A stretch of DNA of 64,000 bases from Mesorhizobium japonicum MAFF 303099. GTDB lineage: Bacteria; Pseudomonadota; Alphaproteobacteria; Rhizobiales; Rhizobiaceae. The position numbers and the translations under genes were made by a program. Where the stretch lies: contig NC_002678.2 in assembly GCF_000009625.1 (NCBI RefSeq), positions 2,884,001 through 2,948,000 on the forward strand. The letters are read 5' to 3'. Positions 1 through 8,071 of this stretch are shown piece after piece (the stretch's first letter is position 1; every line of letters begins with the position of its first letter). The notes below the pieces were generated by a model. The model ran no database searches and was not told the DNA's origin. It saw only the letters and a list, made by a program, of their open reading frames with translations.

Positions 1-124
1 CACCGATCCCCTCGCCGTCATCGATATTCCCGCCTTTTGCTCGGATGCCGGCCACCAGCTGGTTGAAACAGCGGCGGTATCAGGCGGCCACCGGTTCCTG
101 GTCGAGCGCGGCGAGACCGTCTGA
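1..124 (+). CDS. TusA-family sulfurtransferase, C-terminal fragment (cut by window start)
   Basis: Only the last 40 codons are present, read from base 2 to a TGA at 122-124. The visible peptide runs TDPLAVIDIPAFC, then a Gly-His pair, and ends FLVERGETV. This matches the second half of TusA/SirA-like proteins: the 'DP.A..DI..FC' segment after the catalytic CPxP, then the 'GH.L' segment. The catalytic cysteine itself lies outside the window. The family relays persulfide sulfur, for example to tRNA thiolation or molybdenum cofactor enzymes. It is convergent with the downstream CobW gene. The family is fairly clear; the exact role is not. Confidence 0.7.
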   Translation, partial: TDPLAVIDIPAFCSDAGHQLVETAAVSGGHRFLVERGETV

Positions 125-140
125 ATTTCGATGCAAAACG

Positions 141-1268
141 CTATCGTCCGGCAATCGCCAGCGGGTTGTTTTCCAATGCCGCGCGGTCGGGTGTGTCGAT
201 CGACGGCCGGTTGGTGAAGGCGGCGAACAGCCGGCGCACATAGTCTTCCGGCATATCGAGCGTGATCAGCACCAGCCGCGTGCCGCGCTGGCCGTCCGGC
301 CAGGCGGGCAGCCTTGCCGGCGGATGCAGGATCTTCTGCACGCCGTGGATGACCAGCGGGCGTGACGGATCTTCGCTGAGTTCGATCACGCCCTTCATGC
401 GCAGCAGCTTCTCGCCATGCGTCGAACGCAACAGGTCGAGGAACATTTCTATCGCTGAAAACGGCACCGGACCGTCATGGACCAGCGAATAGGAGCGCAC
501 GCGGGAATCGTGGCGATGGCCATGATCATGACTGTGATCGTGGTCATGCCCGTGGTCATGACCGTCATGGTGATGGCCGTGGGCATGGTCGTGCGCCGCT
601 TCCTCGCCGAGCCAGCGGCGCACATCGGCGGATTTGGTGGCGGGGTTGTAGAGGCCGCAATCAAACAGCGCCGCCACGCCGGTTGTTAAATGGCCGGCAT
701 CAAGCAGTTCGGCGCCCGGATTGATCTGCCGCAGGCGCGCCCGCAGCGTGTCGAGATCGCCGGTATCGGTCACCAGGTCGACCTTGCTCAGCACGATGCG
801 GTCGGCGACGGCGACCTGCTTGACTGCCTCGACATGAGCGTCGAGCGTGGCATTGCCATTGACCGCATCGACCAGCGCGATGACGCCGTCGAGCCGAAAA
901 GCCTGGACAAGCGCCGGATGCGCCATGATCGACTGCAGCACCGGCGCCGGGTCGGCCAGCCCCGTGGTCTCGACGATGACGCGGGCGAGACGGGCGATAC
1001 GGCCGGTCTGCAGCCGGTCGACCAGATCGGCCAGCGTGTCGACCAGTTCGCCGCGCACGGTGCAGCACAGGCAGCCGTCGGAAAGCTGGATGATGCCGTC
1101 GGAAGCCTGCTCGACCAGCAGATGGTCGATCGCCACCTCGCCATACTCGTTGATGATGACCGCGGTGTCGGCCAGCACCGGGTCTTTCAGCAGCCGATTG
1201 AGCAGCGTGGTCTTGCCAGCGCCGAGGAAGCCGGTCAGCACCGAGACGGGAATCGGGAACCCATTCAT
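141..1268 (-). CDS. CobW/COG0523-family GTP-binding metallochaperone, His-rich
   Basis: This 375-residue protein has a P-loop GFLGAGKT at 13-20, the family's metal-binding CxCC at 66-69 (GCLCCT), an SKVD guanine-specificity motif at about 161-164, and a C-terminal CobW domain. A very His-rich linker at about 226-253 (HDHAHGHHHDGHDHGHDHDH and on) separates the G domain from the C-terminal domain. COG0523 proteins are GTP-driven chaperones that deliver Zn, Co or Ni to client enzymes. The His tract suggests Zn or Ni/Co buffering, but the metal is inferred. It starts at an ATG and has no obvious cobalamin genes nearby, so a cobW symbol is not assigned. The upstream gap carries a palindromic repeat. 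Confidence 0.9.
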   Translation of the reverse strand: MNGFPIPVSVLTGFLGAGKTTLLNRLLKDPVLADTAVIINEYGEVAIDHLLVEQASDGIIQLSDGCLCCTVRGELVDTLADLVDRLQTGRIARLARVIVETTGLADPAPVLQSIMAHPALVQAFRLDGVIALVDAVNGNATLDAHVEAVKQVAVADRIVLSKVDLVTDTGDLDTLRARLRQINPGAELLDAGHLTTGVAALFDCGLYNPATKSADVRRWLGEEAAHDHAHGHHHDGHDHGHDHDHSHDHGHRHDSRVRSYSLVHDGPVPFSAIEMFLDLLRSTHGEKLLRMKGVIELSEDPSRPLVIHGVQKILHPPARLPAWPDGQRGTRLVLITLDMPEDYVRRLFAAFTNRPSIDTPDRAALENNPLAIAGR

Positions 1269-1288
1269 CGGGCTCTGTCTCTTTGTTT

Positions 1289-1358
1289 GAGCATGATCTT
1301 TTCCGAAAACCGGATTCCAAGTTTCGCTGACGCGGACCTTCGGTTCGGGATCATGCTC
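1289..1358. repeat. Rhizobial palindromic intergenic repeat
   Basis: The arms GAGCATGATC (1289-1298) and GATCATGCTC (1349-1358) are perfect inverted repeats around a GC-rich centre that includes TTTTCCGAAAACCGG. A related GCATGATCC..GGGTCATGC element occurs at about 55129-55176. The right arm touches the stop codon of the adjacent carboxypeptidase gene (TAG read at 1360-1358). Elements of this type are scattered in rhizobial intergenic DNA and form stable RNA hairpins. Here it could end or protect the carboxypeptidase transcript. Confidence 0.75.
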
Positions 1359-2527
1359 TAGTTCGCGACCTTGACCGGCTGGTCGCCTTGCGCGGCGGAA
1401 CCGGCAACGGCCGGACCGGCGCCGGTCGGCGCCGGCTGATCGGGCCGCCAGTTCGGGATCGGCACGTCAGCATATTCCTGGCCACCCTGGTCGAGCATCG
1501 CCTTCGGCGCCGGACCGGTGGCGCCGCCGAGGCCGACGGCAACCAGCGTCGGCACATGGTCGAGCTTTTCCTGATAGGGCGATTTCGGCGCGTCCTTGGC
1601 GGCAGCCGCAGGCGGCGCCTCGGACTGCTCCTCCGACGTTTTCTTCTTCTTGCAGATCTCGTCATGCATGTCGTTGGGCGAGACCGTGTCGCCATAGGGC
1701 GCCAGTGTGGCGACGGTGGCCGAACCGGCCGTGGGCGTGTCAAACCCCTGGTCGAGCAGTTTTGCCGCGGCCTCGGCACGGCTGACCGCCGACTTCTCGC
1801 CGAGCACAACCGCGACCAGCGTGCGGCCGTTGCGCGTCGCCGAACCAATCATGTTGAAGCCGGAAGGACAGACGAAGCCTGTCTTCATGCCGTCTGCGCC
1901 GGGATAGCGGCCGATCAGGAGATTGTAGTTCGGAATGGCCTTCTTGCCGACCGCAAGACCTTCGATCGAGAACCATGGCGCATATTGCGGGAACTCGCGG
2001 CGGATCGCCATCACCAGGACCGAAAGGTCGCGCGCCGTCGTGTACTGGTCGGGCGAGTAGAGGCCGTTCGGATTGACGAAATGGGTGCCGTTCATGCCGA
2101 GCCGCGCCGCTTCGGCATTCATCCTTTCGGCGAAGGCGGCCTGCGAGCCGCCGACATTCTCACCGACCGCCATGGCGATGTCATTGGCCGATTTGACAAG
2201 CATCATCTTCAGCGCATTGTCGAGCCGCATGACCGAGCCCGGCTTGAACCCCATCTTGCTTGGCGGCTCGCCGGCGGAATGCTTGGTCACCTTGATTGGC
2301 GAATCGAGCTGGACCTCGCCGGCAGCGATCGCCCGGAAAGTCACGTAGGCGGTCATCAGCTTGCTAAGCGAGGCCGGATACCAGCGTTTGAAGGCATCCT
2401 GGTGCTGCAGGATCTGGCCGTTCTTCAGGTCGAAGACAACCACCGGATTGGCCAGCGCCGACCCGGCCAGGACCGACAGCATGATTGCGCCAGCCGAGAA
2501 TAGTTTGAGGAAATGCCTGTGCCGCAT
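1358..2527 (-). CDS. D-alanyl-D-alanine carboxypeptidase (penicillin-binding protein, S11 family)
   Basis: This 389-residue exported enzyme trims the terminal D-Ala of peptidoglycan stem peptides. A signal peptide spans residues 1 to about 26, with cleavage after SALA. The three serine-penicillin-recognising motifs are present in order: SLSK at 53-56 (catalytic Ser53 and Lys56), SAN at 113-115, and KTG at 215-217. The catalytic domain resembles DacF/PBP5. The last ~120 residues are a Pro/Ala-rich tail of low conservation instead of the beta-sheet domain and amphipathic anchor of E. coli PBP5. The start is an ATG just before a basic, hydrophobic leader. The gene is monocistronic, with the CobW gene downstream on the same strand. 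Confidence 0.92.
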   Translation of the reverse strand: MRHRHFLKLFSAGAIMLSVLAGSALANPVVVFDLKNGQILQHQDAFKRWYPASLSKLMTAYVTFRAIAAGEVQLDSPIKVTKHSAGEPPSKMGFKPGSVMRLDNALKMMLVKSANDIAMAVGENVGGSQAAFAERMNAEAARLGMNGTHFVNPNGLYSPDQYTTARDLSVLVMAIRREFPQYAPWFSIEGLAVGKKAIPNYNLLIGRYPGADGMKTGFVCPSGFNMIGSATRNGRTLVAVVLGEKSAVSRAEAAAKLLDQGFDTPTAGSATVATLAPYGDTVSPNDMHDEICKKKKTSEEQSEAPPAAAAKDAPKSPYQEKLDHVPTLVAVGLGGATGPAPKAMLDQGGQEYADVPIPNWRPDQPAPTGAGPAVAGSAAQGDQPVKVAN

Positions 2528-2685
2528 GATCTAATCCGAAATCGCCTCTTGCCCTGATTGCCCCTGGCTCCGTAAGATTTCGTTACGCGACCGCCAGCAC
2601 AATGAGTCCGCCCCTCAAAAACGGACCACATCGGTGCGGTGCTATTTACCCTATGTGACGCCAACATGGCAAAGTGCCTGACAAT

Positions 2686-2746
2686 CACAATTCCAAAACC
2701 CCGGCGCAATTGCAAAACCCCGGGCACAATTGCAAAACACCAGGCT
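2686..2746 (+). repeat. Three tandem ~20-bp repeats
   Basis: Three imperfect units with the core CAATT(C/G)CAAAACNCC begin at about 2686, 2706 and 2726, giving a period of 19-20 bp. They lie just upstream of the M20 amidohydrolase start at 2781. The upstream part of this 250-bp gap (2528-2685) shows no further feature that I can name. Repeats of two helical turns next to a start codon could be operator sites for that gene, but this is inference. Confidence 0.6.
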
Positions 2747-2780
2747 GAAGCCGGCTGCTCCAACAACGAATGGAACCATC

Positions 2781-3944
2781 ATGCCAATCCTGAACCGCGC
2801 CGCTGAAATGCAGGACGAAGTCGCCGGCTGGCGCCGGCATCTGCACCAAACGCCGGAGCTGAACTTCGATGTCTTCAAGACGGCGGCTTTCGTCACCGAA
2901 AAGCTGAAAGAGTTCGGTTGCGACGATGTGGTCACCGGCCTCGGCAAGACCGGCGTCGTCGGCATCATCCGCGGCCGCCAGGGCGAAGGCGCCACCATCG
3001 GCCTGCGCGCCGACATGGATGCGCTGCCGCTCAACGAAATCACCGGAAAGCCCTATGCCTCGACCGTCCCCGGCAAGATGCACGCATGCGGACATGACGG
3101 CCACACGGCGATGCTTTTGGGGGCCGCGAAATATCTCGCCGAGACGCGCAATTTTGCCGGCTCCGTGGCGGTGATCTTCCAGCCGGCGGAGGAAGGCGGC
3201 GGCGGCGGCAATGAAATGGTCAAGGACGGCATGATGGAGCGTTTCGACATCTCCAAAGTGTTCGGCATGCACAACATGCCGGGCTTGCCCGTCGGCCAGT
3301 TCGCCATCCGCCCGGGTCCGATCATGGCGGCAACGGCCGAATTCACCATCACCGTTAAAGGTCGGGGCGGCCATGCCGCGATGCCGCACGGCACGATCGA
3401 TCCGATCGTCATCACCAGCCAACTGGTCGGCGCGCTGCAGACGATCGCCTCGCGCAGCACCGATCCGGTCGAGGCCGTGGTGGTCTCGGTGACCAAGTTT
3501 CATGCCGGCGACGCCTACAACATCATCCCGGAATCGGCCGAGATCGCCGGCACCGTGCGCACCTTGCGCAAGGAGATCGCCAAGAAATCCGAAGAGTGCA
3601 TCCGCACCATCTGCGACGGCCTGGCGACCGCTTTCGGCGCCAAGATCGAGGTCGACTACCAGGCAAATTACCCCGTCACCTTCAATCACGCCGAAGAGAC
3701 GGTGTTTGCCAGCGATATCGCGGCCAATGTCGCCGGAGACGCCTATGTCCACCGCGGCATCCAGCCGGTGATGGGCGGCGAGGATTTCTCCTACATGCTG
3801 GAGGCCCGCCCCGGCGCCTTTATCTTCATCGGCAATGGTGACACCGCCGGCCTTCACAACCCGGCCTACGATTTCAACGACGAGGCCATCCCGCACGGCA
3901 TGAGCTACTGGGTGAAGCTGGCGGAAACCGCGCTGGCCGCCTGA
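2781..3944 (+). CDS. M20-family amidohydrolase (hippurate / IAA-amino-acid hydrolase type)
   Basis: The 387-residue protein is a zinc- or manganese-dependent metallopeptidase that hydrolyses N-acyl amino acids. Visible motifs are RADMDALPL, HACGHDGHTAMLLGAAKYLA (metal ligands), PAEEGGGG (the catalytic Glu and its metal-ligand neighbour), GHAAMPHG in the dimerisation domain, and GGEDFSYML near the C-terminus. This is the usual order for the HipO/AmhX/IAA-amidohydrolase group. The ATG at 2781 is chosen because family members begin with 'L..A.EMQ.E...WRR.LH..PEL'. The in-frame extension upstream is unlike the family. The substrate cannot be told from sequence. A strong hairpin follows the gene. 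Confidence 0.9.
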   Translation: MPILNRAAEMQDEVAGWRRHLHQTPELNFDVFKTAAFVTEKLKEFGCDDVVTGLGKTGVVGIIRGRQGEGATIGLRADMDALPLNEITGKPYASTVPGKMHACGHDGHTAMLLGAAKYLAETRNFAGSVAVIFQPAEEGGGGGNEMVKDGMMERFDISKVFGMHNMPGLPVGQFAIRPGPIMAATAEFTITVKGRGGHAAMPHGTIDPIVITSQLVGALQTIASRSTDPVEAVVVSVTKFHAGDAYNIIPESAEIAGTVRTLRKEIAKKSEECIRTICDGLATAFGAKIEVDYQANYPVTFNHAEETVFASDIAANVAGDAYVHRGIQPVMGGEDFSYMLEARPGAFIFIGNGDTAGLHNPAYDFNDEAIPHGMSYWVKLAETALAA

Positions 3945-3954
3945 TGAGCACCGC

Positions 3955-3992
3955 CCAAGGGGCCGGCCAATTGCATACGGCCGGCCTCTTGG
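3955..3992 (+). terminator. GC-rich hairpin after the amidohydrolase gene
   Basis: CCAAGGGGCCGGCC pairs with GGCCGGCCTCTTGG across a 10-nt loop, starting 10 bp after the stop codon. It lacks a clear U-run, so it may be a stability hairpin or a terminator that also depends on other factors. Confidence 0.55.
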
Positions 3993-4028
3993 CGAAACGG
4001 TCCGAAGCGGCTATGTGTCGGGCCGCGT

Positions 4029-4105
4029 GGTCCCGTAGCTCAGTAGGATAGAGCGGCAGATTCCTAATCTGTAGGTCACAGGTTCGATTCCTGTCGGGAT
4101 CACCA
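4029..4105 (+). tRNA. tRNA-Arg (anticodon CCU)
   Basis: The cloverleaf can be drawn in full: acceptor GGTCCCG with CGGGATC, D-stem GCTC/GAGC, anticodon stem GCAGA/TCTGT with loop TTCCTAA (anticodon CCT), T-stem ACAGG/CCTGT with loop TTCGATT, discriminator A, and an encoded CCA at 4103-4105. It reads the rare AGG arginine codon. tRNA-Arg genes are frequent integration sites, but no integrase or duplicated 3' end is visible nearby. Confidence 0.97.
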
Positions 4106-4189
4106 TGCATTTTCAAGAGCTTGGCGAAGAAGTACTGTACCTCTTTGCGAAATCAGGCCCGTTGAAGAGGACGAAGACATCACGCCCTC

Positions 4190-4783
4190 ATGCGCACCCT
4201 TGATGAACGCCGGGCCGCGAAGGTGAGCGGGAAACCTCGCTTGCATTGGCATTTCGGTATTCGTCTGCTGCATTGGCTGACCGTGGCCGCATTCGCGGCG
4301 CAAATCGCCATTGCCTTCGGGCCGATGCGGGGGCCGGGCATGACGATGATGAACTGGCTGCCGCTTCACATGTCGATCGGCGTGACGATCCTGGCCGTCA
4401 TCGTCCTCAGGCTTTGCTGGCGCAGCTTCACCCAGGCCCCTGTCAGGCCAACCTCACGGTTCGTGCGGTTCGCGACGGCTTTCTTCCACATGTTTCTCTA
4501 TGTCACGATCCTCGCCGTCCTGATAACGGGATGGCTGGGCTACCGGCCAATGCCTTTCATGCCTCCCGCACGGCTTTTCGGAACCTTGCCCGTGCCGCTG
4601 GCGCCATCCGTTGGCGCGCTGTCGGCAAGGGGTTTCGCGTTCGTGCATCAGAAACTGGTCTGGATAATGCTTGGACTTGTCGGCATTCACGTCCTGGCCG
4701 CCATGGTGCATTTGGTGCTGTTGCGCGATGGCGTCATGCGAAGCATGGTCTTCGGCCGGCCAAGAACGGCCCCGCGCGAATGA
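4190..4783 (+). CDS. Cytochrome b561 family membrane protein
   Basis: The 197-residue protein has four hydrophobic helices (about residues 28-46, 55-75, 90-112 and 150-175). Histidines sit in the positions typical of bacterial CybB-type di-heme b561: RLLHWLT near the N-terminus, LPLHMSIG in helix 2, FFHMFLY in helix 3, and VHQKL and GIHVLAAMVH near the last helix. Such proteins move electrons between ubiquinol and periplasmic acceptors or superoxide. The gene stands alone after the tRNA. The start at ATG 4190 has only a distant purine-rich stretch upstream, so the exact start is less certain than the identity. Confidence 0.88.
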   Translation: MRTLDERRAAKVSGKPRLHWHFGIRLLHWLTVAAFAAQIAIAFGPMRGPGMTMMNWLPLHMSIGVTILAVIVLRLCWRSFTQAPVRPTSRFVRFATAFFHMFLYVTILAVLITGWLGYRPMPFMPPARLFGTLPVPLAPSVGALSARGFAFVHQKLVWIMLGLVGIHVLAAMVHLVLLRDGVMRSMVFGRPRTAPRE

Positions 4784-4818
4784 AAATGCTGCTTGCGGTC
4801 GACGATGTGGACGATGGC

Positions 4819-5253
4819 TCACGCCGTCGCCCACAATCCTCCCGCGACGATCACCGCATAGCGTGCGGCCTTGCCTGTCGCGACAAGAGCGACGAACACC
4901 GCTAGGTTCACGCGTGCGGCGCCCGCGGCAAGGGTAAGAGCATCTCCGACGACCGGCAGCCAGGCAAACAACAGCGTCCATTCGCCAAAGCGACGGAACG
5001 TTCGGCATGCCTGCTCATAGCGATCGGCAGTGACTGGAAACCAGCGCCTGTTGCGCAGCCCGTCAATGCCACGCCCCAGAACCCAGTTCACCACGGAGCC
5101 GAGCGTGTTGCCGATCGTGGCGACGGTAAGGAGCAGCCAAGGGTCACCGCGGCCGGAGACGATCATGCCAGCGAGCACAGCCTCCGACGAAACCGGCAGG
5201 ACGGTTGCGGCGAGGAAGGCACTGATGAACAATGCGCCATAGAGCGCCACCAC
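4819..5253 (-). CDS. YqaA-family (DedA-like) inner-membrane protein
   Basis: The 144-residue protein has several hydrophobic segments and the YqaA/DedA-like signatures LPVSSEAVLAGM near the N-terminus, ATIGNTLGSVVNWVLGRG at 46-63 and FAWLPVVGDALTLAAGAARV in the second half. The short DedA relatives of this type belong to the SNARE-associated/VTT superfamily, implicated in lipid scrambling and membrane homeostasis. The start is a GTG (5253, with a second GTG at 5250) about 7 bp after the stop of the multicopper oxidase gene on the same strand, so the two are almost certainly co-transcribed. The function is inferred from family only. Confidence 0.82.
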   Translation of the reverse strand: MVALYGALFISAFLAATVLPVSSEAVLAGMIVSGRGDPWLLLTVATIGNTLGSVVNWVLGRGIDGLRNRRWFPVTADRYEQACRTFRRFGEWTLLFAWLPVVGDALTLAAGAARVNLAVFVALVATGKAARYAVIVAGGLWATA

Positions 5254-5259
5254 GCCGGA

Positions 5260-6768
5260 CTATGCCTGCACGTCGACTACGCCCATCATGCCGAGCTGCT
5301 CGTGCTCGAGGATGTGGCAGTGATACATCCTCGGCCCCGGCCGGTCCTGCCGAAGCAGCAGCCGCACCGCCTCCCCGCGCGCGACATTGACGGTGTCTTT
5401 CCAGGCGCGATAGGCCGGCTTTGATATGTTGCCGCCGCGTTCGTGCTCGACCACCTGGAACTGCGTCCCGTGCACATGGAATGGATGATCCATGTCCGCC
5501 TCGTTGACGATCTCCCAGAGTTCGACCTGCCCAGCCTTGGCGACGACGTCGATGCGCTGCATGTCGAAGGCGGCGCCGTTGATCAGGAAGCCCATCTCCA
5601 TGCCGCTGGCGTTCATGGCCATGGTTTCGGTGAAGACGAAGCGGCGGCTGACGGCCGGGGCGCCGAGTTGTGCGATCGGCCGCAGCCTGTCGGGCAGTGG
5701 CGGAACAGGGTCCGCCTCGGTCTGCGAAACATTGACCGTCAGCAGCGTCAGTCCGGCATCGGCTGGTCGCCCGGGACCCATCCAGCCGCGGTCATAGTCG
5801 AGCGTCGTAAGCGCGGCCGCGCCGGGCTTATCGAACGAGACGACCAGTTCAAGCCGTTCCGCCGGGCTGAGCAGGATGTCGCCGGCCGCGACCGGGGCTT
5901 CTAGCAGACCGCCATCCGTTCCGATGATTGTCATCGACGCGCCGTCGAAGGAGAGCCGCAGAAAGCGCGCGTTGGTCGCATTGTAGAACCGGAAGCGCCG
6001 CTTCGCGCCAAAGGGCACCGTCAGTGTGGGATTCTTTTGGCCGTTGACCAGCACATGGTCGCCGACGCGCCCGTTCATCAGGTCCGTCATCGTGTTGTCG
6101 GGCAAGGTGCCATCGGCCGCAAGGCGCAGGTCGGTGAACACCAGCACGGTATCGCCATAGGCGGCCGGGATCGGATCGGCCTTCGGCTTAACCACGAACG
6201 CGCCGGCAAGGCCACGATAGACCTGCTCGGCGGTCTTGCCGTGCGGATGCGGGTGATACCAATAAGAGCCGGCGCTGGCTTCCGGCAGATCGAAACTGTA
6301 GGTACGATCGGTGCCGGTGGCGACCGGGTCCATTGGGTTGCCGTCCTGATCGGCCGGCACCGGCATGCCGTGCCAGTGGATGGTGCTTGCCTCGTTCGCG
6401 ATCCGGTTGGCGAAGGTGATTTCGACGCGGTCGCCCTCGACTGCCTCGATCAGCGGCCCGGGGCTGGTGCCGTTGTAAGCGAGGATCGGCGTGTCCAGTC
6501 CCTTCGCAAAACGCGCCGTAGCGGACCCGGCCGTCAGCGTCGCCTTGAACAGACCCGGCCTGCTGGCTTCGTTCGCCAGCAGGGGCAATTCGCGCAACAC
6601 CTCGCCCTCGGGCACAACGACCGTGCCTTGCGGCGCGGCGCCCATGTCGTGGCCCGCGTGACCGCCCATATCCATGCCCGGCATGTCGTCCATCTTCATC
6701 TGGGCAACGGCGCGCTCGCTCACAAGAACCGCCGCAAGACCTGCCGCCAGAAAACCTCGCCGATGCAT
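5260..6768 (-). CDS. Multicopper oxidase (CueO/CopA-like, Tat-exported)
   Basis: The 502-residue periplasmic oxidase couples oxidation of a substrate (Cu+, phenols or metals) to reduction of O2. The N-terminus MHRRGFLAAGLAA is a short Tat-type leader ending near AVAQ. A Met/His-rich stretch at 24-43 (MKMDDMPGMDMGGHAGHDMG) can bind copper. Copper ligands lie in the expected order: HWHG at 131-134, YHPHPHGKT at about 171-179, HPFHVHG near 430, and HCHILEHEQLGMM at about 483-495, with the type 1 Cys inside the cupredoxin-3 motifs. A copper-tolerance role is likely but not shown. The YqaA gene follows in the same operon. Confidence 0.92.
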   Translation of the reverse strand: MHRRGFLAAGLAAVLVSERAVAQMKMDDMPGMDMGGHAGHDMGAAPQGTVVVPEGEVLRELPLLANEASRPGLFKATLTAGSATARFAKGLDTPILAYNGTSPGPLIEAVEGDRVEITFANRIANEASTIHWHGMPVPADQDGNPMDPVATGTDRTYSFDLPEASAGSYWYHPHPHGKTAEQVYRGLAGAFVVKPKADPIPAAYGDTVLVFTDLRLAADGTLPDNTMTDLMNGRVGDHVLVNGQKNPTLTVPFGAKRRFRFYNATNARFLRLSFDGASMTIIGTDGGLLEAPVAAGDILLSPAERLELVVSFDKPGAAALTTLDYDRGWMGPGRPADAGLTLLTVNVSQTEADPVPPLPDRLRPIAQLGAPAVSRRFVFTETMAMNASGMEMGFLINGAAFDMQRIDVVAKAGQVELWEIVNEADMDHPFHVHGTQFQVVEHERGGNISKPAYRAWKDTVNVARGEAVRLLLRQDRPGPRMYHCHILEHEQLGMMGVVDVQA

Positions 6769-6883
6769 CTGTCATTTCCTCGATCAGGCGTTGAACACCA
6801 AGGGCGCCCCTAGGAGACTGCCGATGGCCGGCCAGGTCAATGCGGCGTTTGGGCCGCCTGATCGGTTCGGTGTCCATAGTTCC

Positions 6884-6912
6884 TTGACATCGGGTATTTA
6901 TCCGAAATTATG
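6884..6912 (+). promoter_or_regulatory. Promoter with overlapping operator for the sugar ABC ATPase gene
   Basis: A perfect -35 TTGACA (6884-6889) is followed 16-17 bp later by AATTAT/ATTATG (6906-6912). The spacer is filled by TCGGGTATTTATCCGA (6890-6905), whose ends TCGG/CCGA are inverted repeats. The CGGATA-like element recurs at 11221-11240, 12772-12789 and 13809-13827. Binding there would block RNA polymerase, which fits repression by the local ArsR-HTH regulator. Confidence 0.55.
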
Positions 6913-6933
6913 TAGGAAAGAAGGATCGCAGGC

Positions 6934-8019
6934 ATGACGGGAATCGCGCTTTCGGGCGTATCGAAGCACTTTGGCGCAGTCGAAGTGATCCGCGACGTGA
7001 GCCTGGACATCGAGCCGGGAGAACTGGTCGTGTTTCTCGGTCCGTCCGGTTCCGGCAAGACGACGCTGCTGCGGATGATCGCCGGCCTCGAAAGCATTGA
7101 CCAAGGCACGTTGACGATCGACGGGGTGCGCTCGGAGAACCTTGCGCCGGGCAGGCGCAACGTTGCGATGGTCTTCCAGAACTATGCGCTTTACCCGCAT
7201 ATGACGGTCGCGGAGAACATGGCCTTCGGGCTGCGGAACATTCGGGTCGCGCCGGATATCATACGCCAGCGGATCGCCGAGGCCGCGCGTATCCTGGAGA
7301 TCGAAGCGCTGCTCCAGCGGCGGCCGTCGCAGCTCTCAGGCGGGCAGCGCCAGCGCGTGGCCATCGGGCGCGCGATCGTCAAGGAGCCCAAGGCATTCCT
7401 GTTCGACGAGCCACTCTCCAATCTGGACGCAGCGCTTCGAGCCCGCACACGCGTCGAGCTCGCCGAACTGCATCAGCGCTTGAAATCGACGATGATCTAC
7501 GTCACCCACGACCAGGTGGAAGCGATGACGCTCGCCGACCGCATTGTGATCCTCAACAATTGCCGGATAGAGCAGATGGGAAGACCCGTCGATGTCTATG
7601 CACGTCCGGCGTCGCGATTCGTCGCGACCTTCGTCGGATCTCCGGCGATGAACATTCTGCCTGTCACGGTTTCGGGCTCGGGCGACAGGCTCAATGCGCG
7701 CTTGACGGATGGATCGCTCGTCGAACTTCCCGGCGCGCCGGTCAACATGGATTGGCGCGAACTCGGCGTGCGGCCGGAATCGCTGACTGTCGTCGCCGAG
7801 GGCAATGAAGCATCCGCCACGGCCACCGTTGTCGAGCGCCTTGGCGAGCGAACGCTGGTCTATGCGCGGCTCGCGGATGGGACGCAGGTGACGGCACAGG
7901 ATCGCGGGCTTTCTAGCGTCAAACCGGGCGACGCCGTTCGGCTGAAGTTCGACACCACGGCCCTGCATCTCTTCGCCGCGGATGGATCGGCCTGGCACGC
8001 GGGCGCTGACGGGGCCTGA
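6934..8019 (+). CDS. Sugar ABC transporter ATP-binding protein (UgpC/MalK type)
   Basis: The 361-residue cytoplasmic ATPase energises a CUT1-type importer. Walker A is GPSGSGKTT (about 37-45), the Q-loop is FQNYALYPH, the signature is LSGGQRQRVAIGRA, Walker B is FLFDEPLSNLD and the switch is VTHDQVEA. A C-terminal TOBE/OB-fold domain follows with the family's FVGSPAMN and GVRPESL motifs. It is convergent with, and separate from, the permease/binding-protein genes at 8072-11129, but shares their operator motif, so it is very probably their ATPase. Other CUT1 systems in the window have their own ATPase. Confidence 0.93.
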   Translation: MTGIALSGVSKHFGAVEVIRDVSLDIEPGELVVFLGPSGSGKTTLLRMIAGLESIDQGTLTIDGVRSENLAPGRRNVAMVFQNYALYPHMTVAENMAFGLRNIRVAPDIIRQRIAEAARILEIEALLQRRPSQLSGGQRQRVAIGRAIVKEPKAFLFDEPLSNLDAALRARTRVELAELHQRLKSTMIYVTHDQVEAMTLADRIVILNNCRIEQMGRPVDVYARPASRFVATFVGSPAMNILPVTVSGSGDRLNARLTDGSLVELPGAPVNMDWRELGVRPESLTVVAEGNEASATATVVERLGERTLVYARLADGTQVTAQDRGLSSVKPGDAVRLKFDTTALHLFAADGSAWHAGADGA

Positions 8020-8071
8020 ACCTGCCGAGCGAGGTCGTGCCCTCCGGCATTGCGGTGCACTTGCGGGCGCC

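Noticed and set aside
141..1268. Naming the GTPase cobW
   Set aside because: No cobalamin genes are adjacent, and COG0523 covers several metal chaperones.
2686..2746. Tandem repeats as a CRISPR array
   Set aside because: The units are contiguous with no unique spacers, only three in number, and no cas genes are present.
4029..4105. tRNA-Arg as the edge of a genomic island
   Set aside because: No integrase, no duplicated tRNA 3' end elsewhere in the window that I could find, and the following genes look ordinary for the chromosome.
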